Shown piece after piece: positions 16,846 to 25,334 of a stretch of DNA of 64,000 bases (position 1 is its first letter; the number at the start of each line of letters is the position of its first letter). The stretch comes from Shinella zoogloeoides (GTDB lineage Bacteria > Pseudomonadota > Alphaproteobacteria > Rhizobiales > Rhizobiaceae). A program made the translations under genes and the position numbers. Below the pieces are notes generated by a model. The model saw nothing but the letters and a program-made list of their open reading frames with translations. It did not search any database and was not told the origin of the DNA. Location: contig NZ_CP132311.1 in NCBI RefSeq assembly GCF_030733845.1, forward strand, positions 1,491,501 through 1,555,500. The letters run 5' to 3'.

Positions 16846-18425
16846 TGAAGGCTCTACCCCGGCTTCTCGCGCTTTCCCTTGCCGTCGCGCTTCCCGGCCC
16901 GGCATTCGCGGCGCAGACCTATGCGCTCGTCGTCGGCGTCGATCAGTATCCGAACGATGTCAGCCTCGACGGGGCGGTGCGCGATGCCGAGGATGTCTAT
17001 CGCTCGATGAGCGCGGCCGGGTTCAAGGTCGTGAAGTTCACCGATGCCGAGGCCCGCAAGGACGACATCCGCAAGGCCTGGACGGACATGGTGGCGACGG
17101 CGGCGGCGGGCGACACGATCATCTTCACCTATGCCGGCCACGGCGCGCAAATGCCGGAACTCATCGCCGGCGACGAAGCGGACGGGCTGGACGAATTCCT
17201 CCAGCTGCCGGGCTTCGACCGCAACCGCTACGAGGAAACCTCCGGCGAAATCATCGTCGACAACGAAATGAATGCCTGGTTCTCCGAGGCCGAAGGCAAG
17301 GGCGTGCATGTGCTTTTCGTTTCCGACAGCTGCTTTTCCGGCGGCATGAGCCGGTCCATCAAGGGCAAGAGCCGGCTGGCGCCGGCCGTGACGGTCAAGC
17401 TCGCGCCGCCCTCACAGGAGGCGATCGAGGGCGCGAATCTCAAGGAAATCAATTTCAAGCAGGTGACGGTTCTCGCCGCCTCGCTGGAGAGCCAGCCGAC
17501 GCCGGAGGTCATCATCGACGGCGAGCCGCGCGGCGCGCTGAGCTGGAGCTTCGCCCGCGCCGTGGAAGGCAGCGCCGACCGCGACGGCAACGGGATCATC
17601 ACTCGCATCGAGCTGGAAGACTATATCTTCTCGAATGTGAAGAACCGTTCCGAAGCCTTGCAGGTGCCGAACTTCATGCCGCAGGTGGCGCGCTCGGAGA
17701 GCGAGGTCGTGGTCACGCTGACGCGCGGCATCCCGGTCGCGACCGCAGACACCGGCACAGCCACGACGACGAGCGATGCAGGCGGCGCCGCCGGGACGGA
17801 CAAGGTCATCAAGCCGGCGAGCGATCTCGGCTGGACCGGCAAGATCGCCCTTGAGATCGACGGAGACGCGCAGAAGCCCGCCAATACGGACGGCATAGGC
17901 ACGCCGTTCCGCTGGGACGTGGCGAGCGGCGTGTTCTACACGCCGAACGGCGACGTCGCCGCCGAAAACGTCGGCCCGGACCGCATCCAGGCGGTGGTGG
18001 ACAAGTTCGTGCTGCTCGATTTCCTGAAGGCGATGGCGAGCCAGAACCCCGGCTCGGTCTCGCTGACACCGGTGAAGGACATCTATGCGGCCGGCACGCG
18101 CCTGCGCTTCGATGCGCCGCCCGGCCGTTACCCCAACATGCTTGTCTTCAATCTCGCCAATACGGGCGAGGTGCAGTTCCTCGACATGCAGGCGGCCGGT
18201 ACCGACAGCGCGCAGTTCAAGCTGACGGACGTCGAGGTGGTGAAGCCGTTCGGCGCCGACCATCTCATCACGATCTGGACCGCCGAACCGGTCGATGCCA
18301 TCGGCGCGGTGCTTGCCGACCGCAACGTGACCGCCGCAACCCTGCTGCAGGCGCTGCAGACGCGCCTCGACGGCAAGGAGGCGAGCGTCGCCATTCAACC
18401 TCTTTACACGCGGGAAACGCTCTGA
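16842..18425 (+). CDS. Exported caspase-family (C14, orthocaspase) protein with EF-hand loop, first copy
   Basis: A 527-residue protein with a signal peptide (ends about A23, GPAFA) and a caspase-fold p20-like domain. The catalytic dyad is intact: H100 in FTYAGHGAQ and C164 in VSDSCFSGG, predicting cleavage after basic residues as in metacaspases. Residues 246-257 (DRDGNGIITRIE) form a textbook 12-residue EF-hand calcium loop. A Thr/Ala-rich linker near 300 leads to a beta-rich C-terminal domain (about 330-527) that looks DUF4384-like. It is coupled to the OmpA gene (ATGA) and to the second caspase (TGATG). An ATG at 16845 is an alternative start. The periplasmic location is unusual for a caspase relative. 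Confidence 0.88.
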   Translation: MMKALPRLLALSLAVALPGPAFAAQTYALVVGVDQYPNDVSLDGAVRDAEDVYRSMSAAGFKVVKFTDAEARKDDIRKAWTDMVATAAAGDTIIFTYAGHGAQMPELIAGDEADGLDEFLQLPGFDRNRYEETSGEIIVDNEMNAWFSEAEGKGVHVLFVSDSCFSGGMSRSIKGKSRLAPAVTVKLAPPSQEAIEGANLKEINFKQVTVLAASLESQPTPEVIIDGEPRGALSWSFARAVEGSADRDGNGIITRIELEDYIFSNVKNRSEALQVPNFMPQVARSESEVVVTLTRGIPVATADTGTATTTSDAGGAAGTDKVIKPASDLGWTGKIALEIDGDAQKPANTDGIGTPFRWDVASGVFYTPNGDVAAENVGPDRIQAVVDKFVLLDFLKAMASQNPGSVSLTPVKDIYAAGTRLRFDAPPGRYPNMLVFNLANTGEVQFLDMQAAGTDSAQFKLTDVEVVKPFGADHLITIWTAEPVDAIGAVLADRNVTAATLLQALQTRLDGKEASVAIQPLYTRETL

Positions 18426-20017
18426 TGATCCGTTATGCCGCCGCTCTCCTGTTTTCGCTCTCGCTATTTTCCGCCGCCGGCGCCGCGGATCGCGCGCTCC
18501 TGATCGGCATCGGCACCTATGCCTCGCTGCCGGAAAAGATGTTCCTCGAAGGCCCGAAGAACGACGTGCCGCTGATCGAGAAGCTCTTGAAGGAAAAGCA
18601 GGGTTATGCCGCCGATTCGATCCGCGTGCTGCTCGACAAGGATGCGACGCGCGCGGCGATCCTGGCGAGCATCGATGAATGGCTCATCGCCGGCACGCAG
18701 CCGGGCGACCGCGTCTACATCTATTTCTCCGGCCACGGTCTCCAGGTGAAGGACCAGAGCGGCGACGAGGAGGACGGGCTCGACGAGGCGCTCTCGACCT
18801 ATGACATCGCCGCCGGCGATGGTGACTGGAACAATGTCATCCTCGACGACGAAATCGACGCCATGCTGGCGAAGCTGAAGGACCGCGACGTCTCCATCGT
18901 CATCGATGCCTGCCATTCCGGCACGATCTCGCGCTCCCTGTCGACGCAGGTCGGTGAGGCCATGGAGAGCGCGCGCTTCCTCCCGCGGCCCCATGCCAAG
19001 CCGGTTGAAGAGGTGAAGATGCGCGGCCTGCGCATCGACGTCGCCGTCGTGGACAAGCCCGATATCGTCAAGGAGAACGGCGTCGAGGCCTGGAGCGCGG
19101 CATCGTCATATCAAGTCGCTTGGGACGATACACGCCTGCCGCCGGAAGAGCGGCACGGCGTCTTCACGCTGTCCTATGTCAACGGCCACGAGATTTCCAC
19201 CGCCGACAGCAACGGCAACGGCATCGTCTCCAATGCCGAACTGCTCGAATATGTGAAGAAGCAGTCGCAGACCTATTGCGCCGCGCAGAGCGCCTGCCAG
19301 GGCCTCGATCCGCAATTGGAGGTCAACTACGCGCTGCTCGGCGCCAGCGCCGTCACTCCGACCGCCGAGACGACCGGCCAGCAGACGCAGCAATACCAGC
19401 AGCCCCAGACGGGCGGCGATACCCAGCAGCAGACGCCCGACTATAACCAGCAGCAGGCCCAGAGCGCGGATTATGGCAAGGTCGAGCAGGTGAAGGTCGA
19501 AAACACCCAGCAGACCGCCTATGTCGCCGCCAATCCGGTGGATGCGGTGGGCGACATTCTCGGCAAGGCGCAGACCGGTGAGGTCACGGTGGCGCTGTCG
19601 TCGGACTACCTCAAGAGCGGCGAAAGCTTCCGCATCACGGTCACAAGCAAGACCGGCGGCCATCTCATCCTCTACGACGTCGACAAGGACGGCAAGGCGA
19701 CGCAGATCTTCCCGAACGAGGCGGCCCAGAAGATCACGCCGCTGACCGCGGGCATGCCGCTCACCATTCCGGACGACTATTACGGCTTCGACTTCGAGGC
19801 GGAAGGCCCGAGCGAGAACGTGCTGGTCGCGATTGTCGTCGCCGACGACGTCGATCTCACCAAGATCGCGCCGAACGACTATGGCCTGAGCAAAGAGCTC
19901 GACGCCCGCACGACCATCGCCGATATCGCCGGCACCCTGAAGCAGACATGGACTCGGGACGCCGAAAACCGCAGCGTCAACTGGTCGCTCGGTCTGCTGA
20001 AATACACGGTCTATTGA
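18425..20017 (+). CDS. Exported caspase-family (C14, orthocaspase) protein with DUF4384-like tail, second copy
   Basis: A 530-residue paralogue of the preceding gene, starting in a TGATG overlap. Signal peptide ends near residue 21. The catalytic dyad is intact (H104 in YFSGHGLQ, C163 in IDACHSG), and residues 261-272 (DSNGNGIVSNAE) form a second EF-hand-type loop. A Gln-rich stretch (about 335-370) separates the protease from a C-terminal DUF4384-like domain (VTVALSSDYLKSGESFRITV..., IFPNEAAQ, LVAIVVADD). The two copies differ clearly in the protease half, so this is not a recent duplication. Substrates are unknown. The hairpin at 20025-20058 probably marks the operon end. Confidence 0.88.
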   Translation: MIRYAAALLFSLSLFSAAGAADRALLIGIGTYASLPEKMFLEGPKNDVPLIEKLLKEKQGYAADSIRVLLDKDATRAAILASIDEWLIAGTQPGDRVYIYFSGHGLQVKDQSGDEEDGLDEALSTYDIAAGDGDWNNVILDDEIDAMLAKLKDRDVSIVIDACHSGTISRSLSTQVGEAMESARFLPRPHAKPVEEVKMRGLRIDVAVVDKPDIVKENGVEAWSAASSYQVAWDDTRLPPEERHGVFTLSYVNGHEISTADSNGNGIVSNAELLEYVKKQSQTYCAAQSACQGLDPQLEVNYALLGASAVTPTAETTGQQTQQYQQPQTGGDTQQQTPDYNQQQAQSADYGKVEQVKVENTQQTAYVAANPVDAVGDILGKAQTGEVTVALSSDYLKSGESFRITVTSKTGGHLILYDVDKDGKATQIFPNEAAQKITPLTAGMPLTIPDDYYGFDFEAEGPSENVLVAIVVADDVDLTKIAPNDYGLSKELDARTTIADIAGTLKQTWTRDAENRSVNWSLGLLKYTVY

Positions 20018-20024
20018 TGAAATC

Positions 20025-20058
20025 GGTCACGCCATTTCCGCAGGAATGCGGCGTGGCC
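20025..20058 (+). terminator. Hairpin at the 3' end of the caspase operon
   Basis: GGTCACGCC (20025-20033) pairs with GGCGTGGCC (20050-20058), nine pairs with one G-U, around a 16-base loop, eight bases after the stop codon. There is no T run, so termination would depend on Rho or the structure only protects the transcript end. Confidence 0.45.
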
Positions 20059-20165
20059 GACCGCCCGTTGTAAAAGCTGTTTCGGGTGCATTTTCCGGGT
20101 TGACCCGACACTACCTCCTGCATATGTTCCGCGCACTTCCGCGGGGCGCCTTCTGTCCCGCTCGG

Positions 20166-20241
20166 GAGCGCGTAGCTCAGCCGGTAGAGCAACTGACTTT
20201 TAATCAGTAGGTCCAGGGTTCGAATCCCTGCGCGCTCACCA
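20166..20241 (+). tRNA. tRNA-Lys (TTT anticodon)
   Basis: A 76-base cloverleaf: acceptor GAGCGCG (20166-20172) pairs with CGCGCTC (20231-20237). The anticodon stem ACTGA/TCAGT encloses loop CTTTTAA with anticodon TTT, and the T arm is CAGGG-TTCGAAT-CCCTG. The discriminator is A and CCA is encoded at 20239-20241. No integrase lies next to it. Confidence 0.97.
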
Positions 20242-20389
20242 CCTTCCTCCTGAAAAGACATTTCGCCGCGTTCTCCAAAAGGTGATTGGCACGAGTGGTT
20301 CGGCGCGGCTATCAGAGGTCGCAAACGAAGGTGCGGGCAGGGCCGCTTCGGGCTCTAGCCGCTTCCTTCGGACGTCGCGGAGTAGTTCC

Positions 20390-21139
20390 TTGTCGATTGC
20401 CGATATTTCCCTTCTGAGCGCGCTTCTGGCAGGGGCGTTGTCGTTCCTCTCGCCCTGCGTGCTGCCGCTCGTGCCGCCCTATCTCTGCTACATGGCGGGC
20501 ATTTCGGTCGATCAGTTCCGCGGCAACGAGGCGGTGGCGGTGCGGCGCGACACACGCGGCGCGGTGCTGCTGGCGGCATTCTTCTTTACGCTCGGCTTTG
20601 CCACGGTCTTCGTCGCGCTCGGCGCCGGAGCCTCGACGATCGGCATGGTGCTGCGTCGGCATCTCGATATCCTCGCGCAGATCGGCGGCGTGATCATCAT
20701 CCTGATGGGCCTGCATTTTCTCGGCCTGCTGCGCATCGGCCTCTTTGCCCGCGAGGCGCGCTTCCAGGGTGGCGGCAAGCCGGCGACCGCCTCCGGCGCC
20801 TATATCATGGGCCTTGCCTTCGCATTCGGCTGGACGCCCTGCATCGGTCCGGTGCTCGGGGCGATCCTCGGCATCGCGGCGGCGCGCGAGACGGTCGGCG
20901 ATGGGGCGATCCTCCTCGCCATCTATTCGCTGGGCCTTGCCGTGCCGTTCTGGATCGCGGCGGGCTTTTCCGGGGCCTTCATGCGCTTCCTCGTGCGCTT
21001 CCGCCGCCATCTCGGCGCCGTCGAGAAGATCATGGGCGTGCTGCTGATCCTGACCGGCCTTGCCTTCATCTTCGGCTATATCAGCGCCGTCGCCATCTGG
21101 TTCCAGCAAACGTTTCCCATTCTCTCGCAAATCGGCTAG
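20390..21139 (+). CDS. ccdA: Cytochrome c biogenesis / thiol-disulfide transporter CcdA
   Basis: Six-helix inner-membrane protein that carries reducing equivalents from cytoplasmic thioredoxin to periplasmic thiol proteins, needed for haem attachment to apocytochromes c. The two key cysteines sit in helices 1 and 4: LSPCVLPLVPPYLCYMAG and GWTPCIGPVLGAIL. The start chosen is TTG 20390, seven bases after GGAG at 20379-20382, giving 249 residues as in other rhizobia; a GTG at 20282 would run through non-coding-looking sequence. It could serve the multihaem cytochrome encoded 5 kb upstream, though CcdA is a general factor. Confidence 0.92.
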   Translation: MSIADISLLSALLAGALSFLSPCVLPLVPPYLCYMAGISVDQFRGNEAVAVRRDTRGAVLLAAFFFTLGFATVFVALGAGASTIGMVLRRHLDILAQIGGVIIILMGLHFLGLLRIGLFAREARFQGGGKPATASGAYIMGLAFAFGWTPCIGPVLGAILGIAAARETVGDGAILLAIYSLGLAVPFWIAAGFSGAFMRFLVRFRRHLGAVEKIMGVLLILTGLAFIFGYISAVAIWFQQTFPILSQIG

Positions 21140-21181
21140 TCGGGTTCATCAGCCTCAGCAAGCGGGAGCAGGGCTCGGCCC

Positions 21182-22144
21182 ATGGCGGATATCATCGGAC
21201 TGGTCCTGCCGTTCTTCGGCATGATTCTCCTCGGCTACGTGGTCGCGAAGATCACGAAGCAGCCGGTCGAGGCGCTCGGCTGGCTCAACACGTTCATCAT
21301 CTACATCGCCCTGCCGGCGCTGTTCTTCAAGCTGGTGGCCAAGACGCCGATCGAGCAATTGACGCGCGTCGATTTCATCGTCGCCAATATCAGCGCCACC
21401 TACCTGATTTTCGGGTTGATCTTCGCCATCGGTCTCTGGCTGCGCCGCGCGACGATCGGCGAGGCGACCATCCAGGGGCTTGCCGCGGCCTATGGCAATA
21501 TCGGCTATATGGGCCCGGGGCTGGCGCTGCTTGCCTTCGGCGAACCGGCGGCAGTGCCCGTGGCGCTTGTCTTCTGCTTCGAGAACATGCTGCATTTCAT
21601 GGTCGCGCCGGCCCTGATGGCTCTGGCGGGCGGCGAGAAGCGGCCGATGCTCCAGATCGTCGGCGGTATCGTGCACAAGATCGTCACGCATCCCTTCATC
21701 ATCGCGACGGCCGCCGGTTTCGTTGCGGCCTTCGCCGGCTTCGAGCCGGCCGCGCCGCTGCAACGGCTGATCGACTACCTGGCGCAGGCCGCCGCGCCCT
21801 GCGCGCTCTTCGCCATGGGCGTCACGCTGGCGCTGCGGCCGCTGAAGCGCGTGCCGGTCGAGATCGGCTACATCGTGCCGGCAAAGCTGCTCCTGTTGCC
21901 CGTCACCATGTATCTGGTGCTCGGGCTTGCCGGCAATTTCGATCCGGTCTGGGTGTTCACGGCCGTGCTGCTCGCGGCCCTGCCGACGGCGACCAACGTC
22001 TTCGTCATCGGCCAGCAATATGGTGTCTGGCAGGAGCGCGCGTCCGCCACCATCCTCATCACGACGGTGCTATCAGTCGCGACGGTGACGATCCTGCTCT
22101 ACCTGATCAAGTCAGGCCTGCTTGCGGGCGACCCTTTCCCGTAA
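21182..22144 (+). CDS. AEC (auxin efflux carrier) family transporter
   Basis: Inner-membrane permease of 320 residues with about ten hydrophobic helices in two five-helix halves. The AEC/MdcF family signature includes the N-terminal NTFIIYIALPALFFKLV and C-terminal ALPTATNVFVIGQQYG segments. Bacterial relatives move organic acids such as malonate; the substrate here is not predictable. It follows ccdA by 42 bases, and its end overlaps the convergent monooxygenase gene by 33 bases. Confidence 0.9.
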   Translation: MADIIGLVLPFFGMILLGYVVAKITKQPVEALGWLNTFIIYIALPALFFKLVAKTPIEQLTRVDFIVANISATYLIFGLIFAIGLWLRRATIGEATIQGLAAAYGNIGYMGPGLALLAFGEPAAVPVALVFCFENMLHFMVAPALMALAGGEKRPMLQIVGGIVHKIVTHPFIIATAAGFVAAFAGFEPAAPLQRLIDYLAQAAAPCALFAMGVTLALRPLKRVPVEIGYIVPAKLLLLPVTMYLVLGLAGNFDPVWVFTAVLLAALPTATNVFVIGQQYGVWQERASATILITTVLSVATVTILLYLIKSGLLAGDPFP

Positions 22145-23320
22145 ACCATCGCGAAACGCCTTCAGCGAACCGAGCGGCTCGATGCCCTCGCGCATGACGA
22201 TGCTGCGCAGCGGCCCGAGCGCCGACAGAAGATGCAGGCCGGCGGAACGCAGGAACTGCACGGGCAGGAAATCCGAAAGCAGCGAGCGGTTGAGCAGATC
22301 GACGCTGAGCGTGCGCGAACGGATGTCCGCCTGCCGCTTGCGGTCGAAACGCTCGCCGATGGAAGCGTAGGCCGACGGCTCGCTGTCCTGAAGAAGGTCT
22401 TTGAGCGCCATGATATCGCGCAGGCTGAGATTGAGGCCTTGCGCGCCGATCGGCGGGAAGGCGTGCGCGGCCTCGCCGACAAGTGCAAACCGCCCCTTGC
22501 CGAACCGCTCGGCCGTCATGCCGGAAAGCGGAAAGCTCTGCGCGCCGCCTTCGACGGTGACCTTGCCAAGCATGGACTGCATGCGCTCTTCCACCGCCTG
22601 GCCGAGGTCGGCGGCGGGGAGGTCGCGCAGCCGCGCGGCTTCCTTCGGCGGCAGGACCCAGACGAGGCTGGAGCGCCGGCCGGGCAGGGGAACCTGGGTG
22701 AAAGGACCGCTTTCCGTGTGGAACTCCGTCGAGACATTGCCGTGCGGCCGCTCGTGCGAGAAATTGAGCACGAGCGCTGTCTGCGGATAGGACCAGGCGC
22801 GCACGCCGATGCCGGCGCTTTCGCGGATCTTCGATTTCCGGCCATCGGCGCCGACCACGAAGGCGGCCATGACGCGCTCGCCGTCGTCCAGCACCAGTTC
22901 GACGCCGGTATCGAACGTGTTGGCGGCCGTCACGCCGTTTTCCAGCCGCACGATGCCGGCCTGCGCCGCAAGGCGGGCATCCAGCACGGCCAGGAAGGGG
23001 GCGTTCGGAATATTGTAGCCGAAGGCGTCGAGGCCGACCTCGCTGGAGCGGAAGGCGACGGGCGGCGCGCGCAGGAGCCGCGATGTCCCGTCGACGATCT
23101 GCATGGTCTCCAGCGCGGCGGCGTGGCGCGCGATCTCGTCCCACAGGCCGAGCGTCTTCAGGAAGGCGATGGACTGGTCCATCAGCGCCGTCGTGCGGCC
23201 GTCGCCGGCGCGCGCGGGCGGGGCGATCAGCACGACGCTGCGCCCCGATTCGGCAAACGCCAAGGCGGCAAGGCTGCCCGCAAGACCGGCGCCGACGACC
23301 GCGATATCGAATTGTCTCAT
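22112..23320 (-). CDS. UbiH/COQ6-family FAD-dependent monooxygenase
   Basis: A 402-residue flavoprotein hydroxylase of the ubiquinone-biosynthesis family. It shows the N-terminal dinucleotide fold DIAVVGAGLAGSLAALAFA, the central VVGADGRKSKIRE (DG motif) and the FAD ribityl-binding GEAAHAFPPIGAQGLNLSLRD. This points to ring hydroxylation of a ubiquinone precursor, but which position cannot be told. The ATG at 23320 is chosen because GGAG lies seven bases ahead of it; an ATG at 23341 is in frame but has no such site. The 3' end overlaps the AEC transporter gene. Confidence 0.9.
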   Translation of the reverse strand: MRQFDIAVVGAGLAGSLAALAFAESGRSVVLIAPPARAGDGRTTALMDQSIAFLKTLGLWDEIARHAAALETMQIVDGTSRLLRAPPVAFRSSEVGLDAFGYNIPNAPFLAVLDARLAAQAGIVRLENGVTAANTFDTGVELVLDDGERVMAAFVVGADGRKSKIRESAGIGVRAWSYPQTALVLNFSHERPHGNVSTEFHTESGPFTQVPLPGRRSSLVWVLPPKEAARLRDLPAADLGQAVEERMQSMLGKVTVEGGAQSFPLSGMTAERFGKGRFALVGEAAHAFPPIGAQGLNLSLRDIMALKDLLQDSEPSAYASIGERFDRKRQADIRSRTLSVDLLNRSLLSDFLPVQFLRSAGLHLLSALGPLRSIVMREGIEPLGSLKAFRDGLRERVARKQA

Positions 23321-23567
23321 GACCGATCTCCGAAGGGGCAAGCGTTTCCCACAGCTTTGCTGTGCTTCTACCGGTCAAGACTAGGGCCGCAAAGAGGCAA
23401 TTTCCATGGGATGAATCGGCGCAGGCCGCCGAACCGGCCGATGGCCGGCCGATTTTCGCTGGCGATGCCGGTCAATCAATGCATATTACCGGCAGTGACC
23501 GCACAAGAGGGCGTGTTCGGCGGATCGCGGCCGAGGAAAAGCCCCAAGGGATGGACAGCGAACGGCA

Positions 23568-24293
23568 ATGAAGTTCTTCAACTACAAACGCGTACCCTAC
23601 GCGGAAATCCGTGCCTTTTCCGTCCATATCCTGACGGCATCCGGTTCGTTCCTCGCCTTCCTCGGTGTCGTGGCCGCAGCGGAGCACCGCTTCGTGGACA
23701 TGTTCTGGTGGCTGGGCCTGGCGCTGCTCGTCGACGGCATAGACGGGCCGATCGCGCGAAAGGTGCGCGTGAAGGAAGTGCTGCCGAACTGGTCCGGCGA
23801 CACGCTGGACAATGTCATCGACTACGTGACCTATGTGCTCCTGCCGGCCTTCGCGCTCTACCAGAGCGGCATGATCGGCGAGCCCTGGTCCTTCGTGGCG
23901 GCGGGCGCCATCGTGATGTCGAGCGCCATCTACTATGCCGACATGGGCATGAAGACGGACGAATACTTCTTCTCCGGCTTCCCGGTCGTCTGGAACATGG
24001 TGGTGTTCACCCTCTTCGTGATCAAGGCGAGCGAACTGACGGCATCGATCGTCGTCTTCGTTTCGGTCTTCCTCACCTTCATGCCGATCAACTTCCTCCA
24101 CCCCGTGCGTGTCGAGCGCTTCAGGGCGGTCAATCTGGCCGTCTTCTTCCTGTGGGCAATCCTCGGAATCTACGCGCTTCTCCTGCATTTCGACACGCCG
24201 GCCTGGGTGGTCTGGGGCGTCGTGGCGACGGGGCTCTATCTCTATGTCATCGGCGCCGTGCTGCAGGCCTTCCCCGGTCTCGGCCGACGCTAG
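23568..24293 (+). CDS. pcs: Phosphatidylcholine synthase
   Basis: Membrane enzyme condensing CDP-diacylglycerol with free choline to give phosphatidylcholine and CMP, the one-step PC pathway typical of rhizobia and their relatives. The 241 residues form about seven helices. The CDP-alcohol phosphotransferase motif is seen as DGIDGPIARKV, then SGDTLDNVIDY, with the longer spacing between AR and G characteristic of Pcs. Family membership and length both fit. It is followed 18 bases later by the quinone oxidoreductase gene. Confidence 0.95.
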   Translation: MKFFNYKRVPYAEIRAFSVHILTASGSFLAFLGVVAAAEHRFVDMFWWLGLALLVDGIDGPIARKVRVKEVLPNWSGDTLDNVIDYVTYVLLPAFALYQSGMIGEPWSFVAAGAIVMSSAIYYADMGMKTDEYFFSGFPVVWNMVVFTLFVIKASELTASIVVFVSVFLTFMPINFLHPVRVERFRAVNLAVFFLWAILGIYALLLHFDTPAWVVWGVVATGLYLYVIGAVLQAFPGLGRR

Positions 24294-24311
24294 AGCAAAA
24301 GGGAGAATGAC

Positions 24312-25283
24312 ATGACCAAGGCGATCGTCGTCCGCAGTCTCGGCGGACCGGACGTGTTGAAGCTCGAGGATGTGCCGCTCGCCGCGCCGGGCCCCGGCGA
24401 AGTGCAGATCCGGCAGGCGGCCGTCGGCCTCAACTTCATCGACGTCTATTTCCGCACTGGGCTCTACAAAGCGGAGCCGCCGTTCATTCCGGGCAAGGAA
24501 GGGGCGGGCACCGTCACGGCGCTCGGAGAAGGCGTGACGGATTTTGCCATCGGCGACCGTGTCGCCTATGCCTCGGCGGATGGCGCCTATGCGGCCGAAC
24601 GCAATGTCGCGACGAAACATCTGGTGAAGGTGCCGGACGGCATTTCGCTGGAAACCGCCGCGGCCATGATGCTGAAGGGCATGACGGCGCAGTACCTGCT
24701 GCTCCAGACCTATCAGGTGAAGCCCGGCAGCGTGATCCTGTTCCATGCGGCGGCCGGCGGCGTCGGCCTGATCGCCGGCCAGTGGGCGAAGGCGCTCGGC
24801 GCCACCGTGATCGGCACAGCGGGCTCGCAGGCGAAGATCGACCTGGCGCTGGCGCATGGCTACGACCACGTCATCGACTACGGCAAGGACGATTTCGTGG
24901 CCCACGTGCGCGAGCTCACCAACGGAGCGGGCGTCGATGTCGTCTATGATTCCGTCGGCAAGGACACGTTCCCCCAATCGCTGGACTGCCTGAAACCGCG
25001 CGGCCTGTTCGTCAGCTTCGGCAATTCGTCCGGCCCGGTCGACGCCTTCAACATGGGCCTGCTGTCGCAGAAAGGCTCGCTCTACGCGACACGGCCGACA
25101 CTGTTTGCCTACATCGCCACGCGCACGGCGCTCGATGCATGTGCAAACTCGCTCTTTGATGTTGTGCAAGGCAACAAAGTGCGTATCAATATTAATCAGA
25201 CTTATTCGTTGGCGGATGCTGGGCGCGCGCACACGGATCTGGAAGCAAGAAAAACGAGTGGAACGACATTGCTCATTCCCTGA
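24312..25283 (+). CDS. qor: NADPH:quinone reductase (zeta-crystallin-like MDR protein)
   Basis: Zinc-free medium-chain oxidoreductase of 323 residues that reduces quinones with NADPH. The N-terminal GroES-like domain contains VGLNFIDVYFRTGLY, and the Rossmann domain has the NADPH-binding VILFHAAAGGVGLIAGQWAKALGA. No structural-zinc cysteine cluster is present, which fits the quinone reductase branch. A GGGAG site precedes ATG 24312. It may form a transcription unit with pcs. Confidence 0.9.
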   Translation: MTKAIVVRSLGGPDVLKLEDVPLAAPGPGEVQIRQAAVGLNFIDVYFRTGLYKAEPPFIPGKEGAGTVTALGEGVTDFAIGDRVAYASADGAYAAERNVATKHLVKVPDGISLETAAAMMLKGMTAQYLLLQTYQVKPGSVILFHAAAGGVGLIAGQWAKALGATVIGTAGSQAKIDLALAHGYDHVIDYGKDDFVAHVRELTNGAGVDVVYDSVGKDTFPQSLDCLKPRGLFVSFGNSSGPVDAFNMGLLSQKGSLYATRPTLFAYIATRTALDACANSLFDVVQGNKVRININQTYSLADAGRAHTDLEARKTSGTTLLIP

Positions 25284-25334
25284 CACGACCCGAATGGGCG
25301 GCAAGGGCTGGGATTGCAGGAAAGAGGGGCAGAT

